Below, piece after piece: positions 60,479 through 64,000 of a stretch of 64,000 nucleotides of DNA. Source of the stretch: Citrobacter werkmanii NBRC 105721 (GTDB taxonomy: Bacteria; Pseudomonadota; Gammaproteobacteria; Enterobacterales; Enterobacteriaceae); assembly GCA_000759755.1 (NCBI GenBank), contig BBMW01000003.1, positions 124,001-188,000 on the forward strand, written 5' to 3'. How positions within the stretch are numbered: the first letter of the stretch is position 1; each line of letters begins with the position of its first letter. The translations under genes and the position numbers were made by a program. The notes beneath the pieces were generated by a model. The model saw only the letters and a program-made list of their open reading frames with translations, had not been told where the DNA came from and did no database searches.

Positions 60479-61372
60479 ATGACTAATTTGAAAGCAGTTA
60501 TTCCGGTAGCGGGCCTCGGGATGCACATGTTGCCTGCCACGAAGGCAATCCCGAAAGAGATGCTGCCAATCGTAGACAAGCCGATGATTCAATACATTGT
60601 CGACGAGATTGTAGCTGCTGGCATTAAAGAAATTGTTCTGGTAACGCATGCGTCCAAGAACGCAGTTGAGAACCACTTCGACACCTCTTACGAACTCGAA
60701 TCGTTGCTTGAGCAGCGTGTTAAGCGCCAGTTATTAGCTGAGGTGCAGTCCATCTGTCCTCCTGGCGTCACTATCATGAACGTTCGTCAGGCGCAATTAC
60801 TCGGCCTGGGCCATTCAATCCTTTGCGCTCGCCCGATTGTTGGGGACAACCCGTTCGTCGTGGTGCTCCCGGATGTCGTTCTTGATACCGCAAGTGCGGA
60901 CCCTCTGCGTTACAACCTGGCTGCCATGGTTGCTCGTTTTAATGAAACCGGGCGTAGTCAGGTGCTGGCCAAGCGCATGGAAGGCGATCTGTCTGAGTAC
61001 TCGGTTATTCAGACCAAAGAGCCTTTAGACAACGAAGGTAAAGTTAGCCGTATTGTTGAATTCATCGAGAAACCCGATCAACCACAAACGCTGGATTCCG
61101 ATCTGATGGCCGTAGGGCGCTATGTGCTTTCGGCTGATATTTGGGCTGAATTAGAGCATACACAACCTGGCGCGTGGGGACGTATTCAGTTAACGGATGC
61201 GATTGCAGAACTGGCGAAAAAACAGTCTGTTGACGCCATGCTGATGACGGGTGACAGTTACGATTGTGGTAAAAAAATGGGCTACATGCAGGCTTTTGTG
61301 AAGTACGGGCTGCGTAATCTGAAGGAAGGTGCCAAGTTCCGTAAGGGCATCGAGAAGCTACTGAGCGAGTAG
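60479..61372 (+). CDS. galF: UTP-glucose-1-phosphate uridylyltransferase-like regulator GalF
   Basis: GalF is a paralogue of GalU that has little enzyme activity alone and is thought to modulate GalU and UDP-glucose level. The nucleotide-binding start reads [24 protein letters not shown]: Met-His replaces the Thr-Arg of GalU (GLGTRMLPATK), the hallmark of GalF. The rest, VLPDVVLD and [12 protein letters not shown], is ordinary GalU fold. The 297 residues from ATG 60479 match E. coli; a GTG four codons earlier is less likely. The gene marks the left edge of the O-antigen cluster. Confidence 0.95.
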   Translation: MTNLKAVIPVAGLGMHMLPATKAIPKEMLPIVDKPMIQYIVDEIVAAGIKEIVLVTHASKNAVENHFDTSYELESLLEQRVKRQLLAEVQSICPPGVTIMNVRQAQLLGLGHSILCARPIVGDNPFVVVLPDVVLDTASADPLRYNLAAMVARFNETGRSQVLAKRMEGDLSEYSVIQTKEPLDNEGKVSRIVEFIEKPDQPQTLDSDLMAVGRYVLSADIWAELEHTQPGAWGRIQLTDAIAELAKKQSVDAMLMTGDSYDCGKKMGYMQAFVKYGLRNLKEGAKFRKGIEKLLSE

Positions 61373-61755
61373 AGACTTACAGGTCTTTGTGACGGTAAGC
61401 CAGAAAAAATAGCGGCAGCTAACATCCTTGTGACTATGCTTTATGCTGTGGGGTGTTACTGTCGTTTTTTTATGAAAAACAACCAATAACAACGAGTTAA
61501 CCTACTAAGTTTAATCCTGGATTGGGTTGATTTTTCCTTGTTTCTGATAGCATTTGGTAAGACAATTAGCGTTAAAAATTTCAGAGCTTTGCGATAGCGC
61601 TAACGGAGTTGATCGGACCTTTTAGATTTTAAGCAGTGCACTGGTAGCTGTCGAGCCAGGGGCGGTAGCATGCCTATTAGAATCAGAAAACTTATAAATC
61701 TATAAATATTGAGTAGGTTTATTACTTAGATTGCAAAATTTCGCAGGTGTTTTGA
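61373..61755. other. Intergenic promoter/leader of the O-antigen cluster
   Basis: These 383 bases between galF and wzx hold the O-antigen promoter, probably around TTGGTAAGACAATTAGCGTT at 61554-61573, and the JUMPstart/ops element at 61634-61672. About 80 AT-rich bases remain before wzx. I saw no gene. Confidence 0.7.
61634..61672 (+). promoter_or_regulatory. JUMPstart with ops element upstream of O-antigen genes
   Basis: The 39 bases begin CAGTGCACTGGTAGCT and end with the ops GGCGGTAGCATG at 61661-61672, which would recruit RfaH. It is a near copy of the element upstream of wza. Confidence 0.92.
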
Positions 61756-63045
61756 ATGCTGGTTAAACTTACAAAAAAAATAAATGTTAATTTTGAAATT
61801 AAGAAAATAATTTCAAATGCCGGGTGGCTTTTATTTGATAAATTCGTCCGATTAATGTTTGGTCTGCTTGTAGGAGTATGGGTAGCTCGTTATTTGGGGC
61901 CAGAGACATATGGTCAACTGGCATATGTAATTACGCTCATTAGTTTTTTTCAAGTGATAGCATTGCTTGGAATGGATACGATTTTAGTACGCGATATTGC
62001 TCATAATATAGATAAGGCACATCAAAATTTAGGAACCGCGCTCATTTTGCGTTTCTGTGTTGGTTTTTTATGTTTAATCGTGGCAGTGGGTGGGGTTGCT
62101 TTTTTTAATGGTGCCCATTTTGCATTGTTAACCTTATTGGCTGGTGGTGGACTAGTATTTCAATGCGCTGATACAATTGATATTTGGTTTCAAAGTCAAA
62201 GTCAGAGTAAAAGAACTGTTATAGCAAAGTTGTGCGCATACACTATTACAAATATAATGAGAGTTGTTCTAATATTATGTCACAGTCCGCTCTGGGCATT
62301 CGCGTTACTACTTAGCATAGATGCGTTATTATCTGCGTTAGCGCTGACCTATGCGTATAGAAAATTTAGAACTAAACATCAGTGGTCTGCAACTGTAGAA
62401 AAATGCAAATTATTACTTAGTGAGTCTTGGCCTTATTTAGTAAGTGGACTATCGATCATACTATATATGAGGATAGATCAGGTCATGATAAAAAATCTAT
62501 TAGGTGAAGAATCATTAGGGGTTTATGCGGCCGCATTGCAATTTTCGACATTATGGAATTTTGTTCCGGTAACATTATCAGTGAGTTTGGCACCATATAT
62601 TGCAAGAAAGAAGAGAGAGGGTGAGCATGAGTATTATAAAGCTATCGGAAATGTTTTTCTGATGTTTTCCTTCATTGGTTGGGGAATAACGTTAATAATT
62701 TCAGTAATGTCTCCATTTATTATAGAAATTATGCTAGGAACCAATTATACCAACGGAATTGGAGTGCTTGCTATACATGTAGTGACAAACTTATTCATTT
62801 GCTTAGGGGTAGCTCAAAGCTTATGGATTGTTAATGAAAGGAAAGGAGCATTTACTCTATATAAGTCGCTTACAGGTCTTGTCGTTTGCGGCATAGCAAA
62901 TTTAACTTTAATTCCATACTATGGAATTAAAGGTGCCGCGATATCTGCAGTATTGTCCCAGTTTTCGGCATCTATACTATTTAATTTGTTTTTTGCTAAA
63001 AGAATTTTTTTGATGCAACTCAAAAGTTTATTTTTTTTAAGGTAA
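61756..63045 (+). CDS. wzx: O-antigen flippase Wzx
   Basis: This is a polytopic MOP/PST-family protein, the Wzx flippase of the O-antigen cluster. The N-terminus NAGWLLFDKFVRLMFGLLVGVWVARYLGPETYGQLAY is the family signature. About 12 helices follow, with YLVSGLSIILYMRIDQVMIKNLLGEESLGVYAAA in the middle. The 429 residues are a normal length. The DNA is AT-rich (18 G/C in 61801-61860, against 34 in 54601-54660), the usual mark of transferred O-antigen genes. The repeat unit it flips cannot be told from the sequence. Confidence 0.9.
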   Translation: MLVKLTKKINVNFEIKKIISNAGWLLFDKFVRLMFGLLVGVWVARYLGPETYGQLAYVITLISFFQVIALLGMDTILVRDIAHNIDKAHQNLGTALILRFCVGFLCLIVAVGGVAFFNGAHFALLTLLAGGGLVFQCADTIDIWFQSQSQSKRTVIAKLCAYTITNIMRVVLILCHSPLWAFALLLSIDALLSALALTYAYRKFRTKHQWSATVEKCKLLLSESWPYLVSGLSIILYMRIDQVMIKNLLGEESLGVYAAALQFSTLWNFVPVTLSVSLAPYIARKKREGEHEYYKAIGNVFLMFSFIGWGITLIISVMSPFIIEIMLGTNYTNGIGVLAIHVVTNLFICLGVAQSLWIVNERKGAFTLYKSLTGLVVCGIANLTLIPYYGIKGAAISAVLSQFSASILFNLFFAKRIFLMQLKSLFFLR

Positions 63046-63061
63046 TAAACAGGAACGGAAA

Positions 63062-63973
63062 GTGAAAAAATATTCTCCTGTAATCGCTTTTGTCTATTCA
63101 CGACCTGAGCATACAAAAAAAATGTTAACGGCATTAAGTAAGAATAGTCTTGCAGAATATACTGACCTTATTATCTATTCAGACGGTGCAAAAACCCAGA
63201 AGGATGATGCCGGTGTCCAGGCTGTGCGAGAATATATTGACACTATAACTGGATTCAATAGTATAACGATAGTTAAGCAAGATAAAAATATTGGACTTGC
63301 TCAAAGTATAATTCAGGGCGTAACGGAAACAGTAAATAAGTTTGGGCGCGTAATTGTTCTTGAGGATGATATAGAGACATCACCTTATTTCTTAAAGTAT
63401 ATGAATGACGCATTAGATATGTACGCGGAAGTAAAAAAGGTAGGCTCTATTTCCGGTAGCAGCTATCCTGTCAAGATGGCCAATAATAATGAATCAACCT
63501 ACCTACTAAGAATTCCGCTGTGCTGGGGATGGGCTACATGGGCAGATCGATGGCAGAGCTTTAATAAAGATATTAATACAGTTAAACTAACTGATAAGAA
63601 AATTAAAGATTACATAAATTTTGATGGAGCATTTGATTTTTTTGAACAAGCTACGCTTAATGCTGATGGTAAACTTAATACATGGTTTATCTTCTGGTAT
63701 ATAACGCTAGCATCAAATAAGTGGTTGGCTCTTTTTCCGACAACAGTAATGGCGAAGAACATAGGTCACGATGGTTCAGGGGAAAACTGTAACGGTGATG
63801 ACATTTATAAAGATACTGCTATTGCTAATAAACCCATAGAGTTAAACCGAAAAGATGTTCTAATTGAAAGTAAAGATTATTATTTGGCACATATAGACTA
63901 TTTCAGAAGAAACAAAAAAAGCCTACTTGCCAGAGTTATTTCTTTTGTAAAAAGAAAGATAAAAGGGGCTTGA
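63062..63973 (+). CDS. O-antigen glycosyltransferase, GNT-I-like GT-A fold
   Basis: The 303-residue protein opens with SPVIAFVYSRPEHTKKMLTALSKN, has DLIIYSDGAK near residue 36, and a metal-binding VIVLEDDIETSPYFLKYMNDALDMY near 95-120. Then come VGSISGSSYP and LCWGWATWADRW. This pattern (EDD plus GWATW) recalls the GNT-I/POMGnT-like group of GT-A enzymes found in bacterial surface-polysaccharide clusters. The donor sugar is unknown. The start is a GTG with AGGAAC upstream. It follows wzx by 16 bases and has the same AT-rich composition. Confidence 0.75.
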   Translation: MKKYSPVIAFVYSRPEHTKKMLTALSKNSLAEYTDLIIYSDGAKTQKDDAGVQAVREYIDTITGFNSITIVKQDKNIGLAQSIIQGVTETVNKFGRVIVLEDDIETSPYFLKYMNDALDMYAEVKKVGSISGSSYPVKMANNNESTYLLRIPLCWGWATWADRWQSFNKDINTVKLTDKKIKDYINFDGAFDFFEQATLNADGKLNTWFIFWYITLASNKWLALFPTTVMAKNIGHDGSGENCNGDDIYKDTAIANKPIELNRKDVLIESKDYYLAHIDYFRRNKKSLLARVISFVKRKIKGA

Positions 63974-63974
63974 T

Positions 63975-64000
63975 ATGGGATTTTTGAATAGATTTAAATC
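63975..64000 (+). CDS. Start of the next O-antigen gene (cut by window edge)
   Basis: An ATG at 63975, one base after the previous stop, is preceded by an AAGGGG ribosome site and opens a frame reading MGFLNRFK before the window ends. It is probably the third gene of the O-antigen cluster; its product cannot be judged from eight residues. Confidence 0.5.

Noticed and set aside
1-64000. CRISPR arrays, insertion sequences, integrases and tRNA or rRNA genes
   Set aside because: No spaced direct repeats, transposase motifs or tRNA-like cloverleaf sequences were recognised anywhere in the window.

Overview
The window is chromosomal DNA from an enteric gammaproteobacterium, most likely Citrobacter or a close Salmonella/Escherichia relative. 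Nearly every gene matches an E. coli K-12 gene in length, order and key residues, but at a distance typical of a sister genus. The species cannot be fixed from this sequence.

Layout. (1) Positions 1-13227 follow the E. coli minute 19-20 order: hcr (5' part only) and hcp, lysO, aqpZ, ybjD, ybjX, macAB, cspD, clpS and clpA. (2) Right after the clpA terminator the order jumps. Positions 13282-61372 are the E. coli minute 46-47 block, inverted relative to the first part: cyaR, trhP (yegQ), the baeR-baeS-mdtD-mdtC-mdtB-mdtA operon, an ibs/sib toxin-antitoxin pair, yegD, alkA, dgcE (yegE), udk, dcd, asmA, yegH, the whole colanic acid (cps/wca) operon wza to wcaM, and galF. (3) From 61373 a JUMPstart/ops leader opens an AT-rich O-antigen cluster, of which a Wzx flippase, one glycosyltransferase and the first codons of a third gene are visible.

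How the parts work together. hcp-hcr is a nitrosative-stress module under a clear NsrR operator. MacAB and MdtABC are tripartite drug-efflux pumps that use an outer-membrane channel such as TolC. MdtABC, MdtD and BaeSR form one envelope-stress operon with a BaeR box in front of mdtA. ClpS and ClpA are the N-end-rule adaptor and unfoldase of the ClpAP protease. The cps operon is complete: GDP-mannose and GDP-fucose synthesis (manC, manB, gmd, fcl, gmm), chain initiation (wcaJ), glycosyl-, acetyl- and pyruvyl-transferases (wcaA, B, C, E, F, I, K, L), polymerase and flippase (wcaD, wzxC), export (wza, wzb, wzc) and wcaM. It has an RcsAB-box candidate and an RfaH-recruiting ops element in a long leader.

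The most notable point is the clpA/cyaR junction. It looks like one end of a large inversion around the replication terminus, and it abuts a sequence that closely resembles the P2 phage attachment core inside the cyaR terminator. No wholly new multi-gene system was found. The least characterised parts are the truncated O-antigen cluster, the OLD-type nuclease YbjD and the ibs/sib locus.
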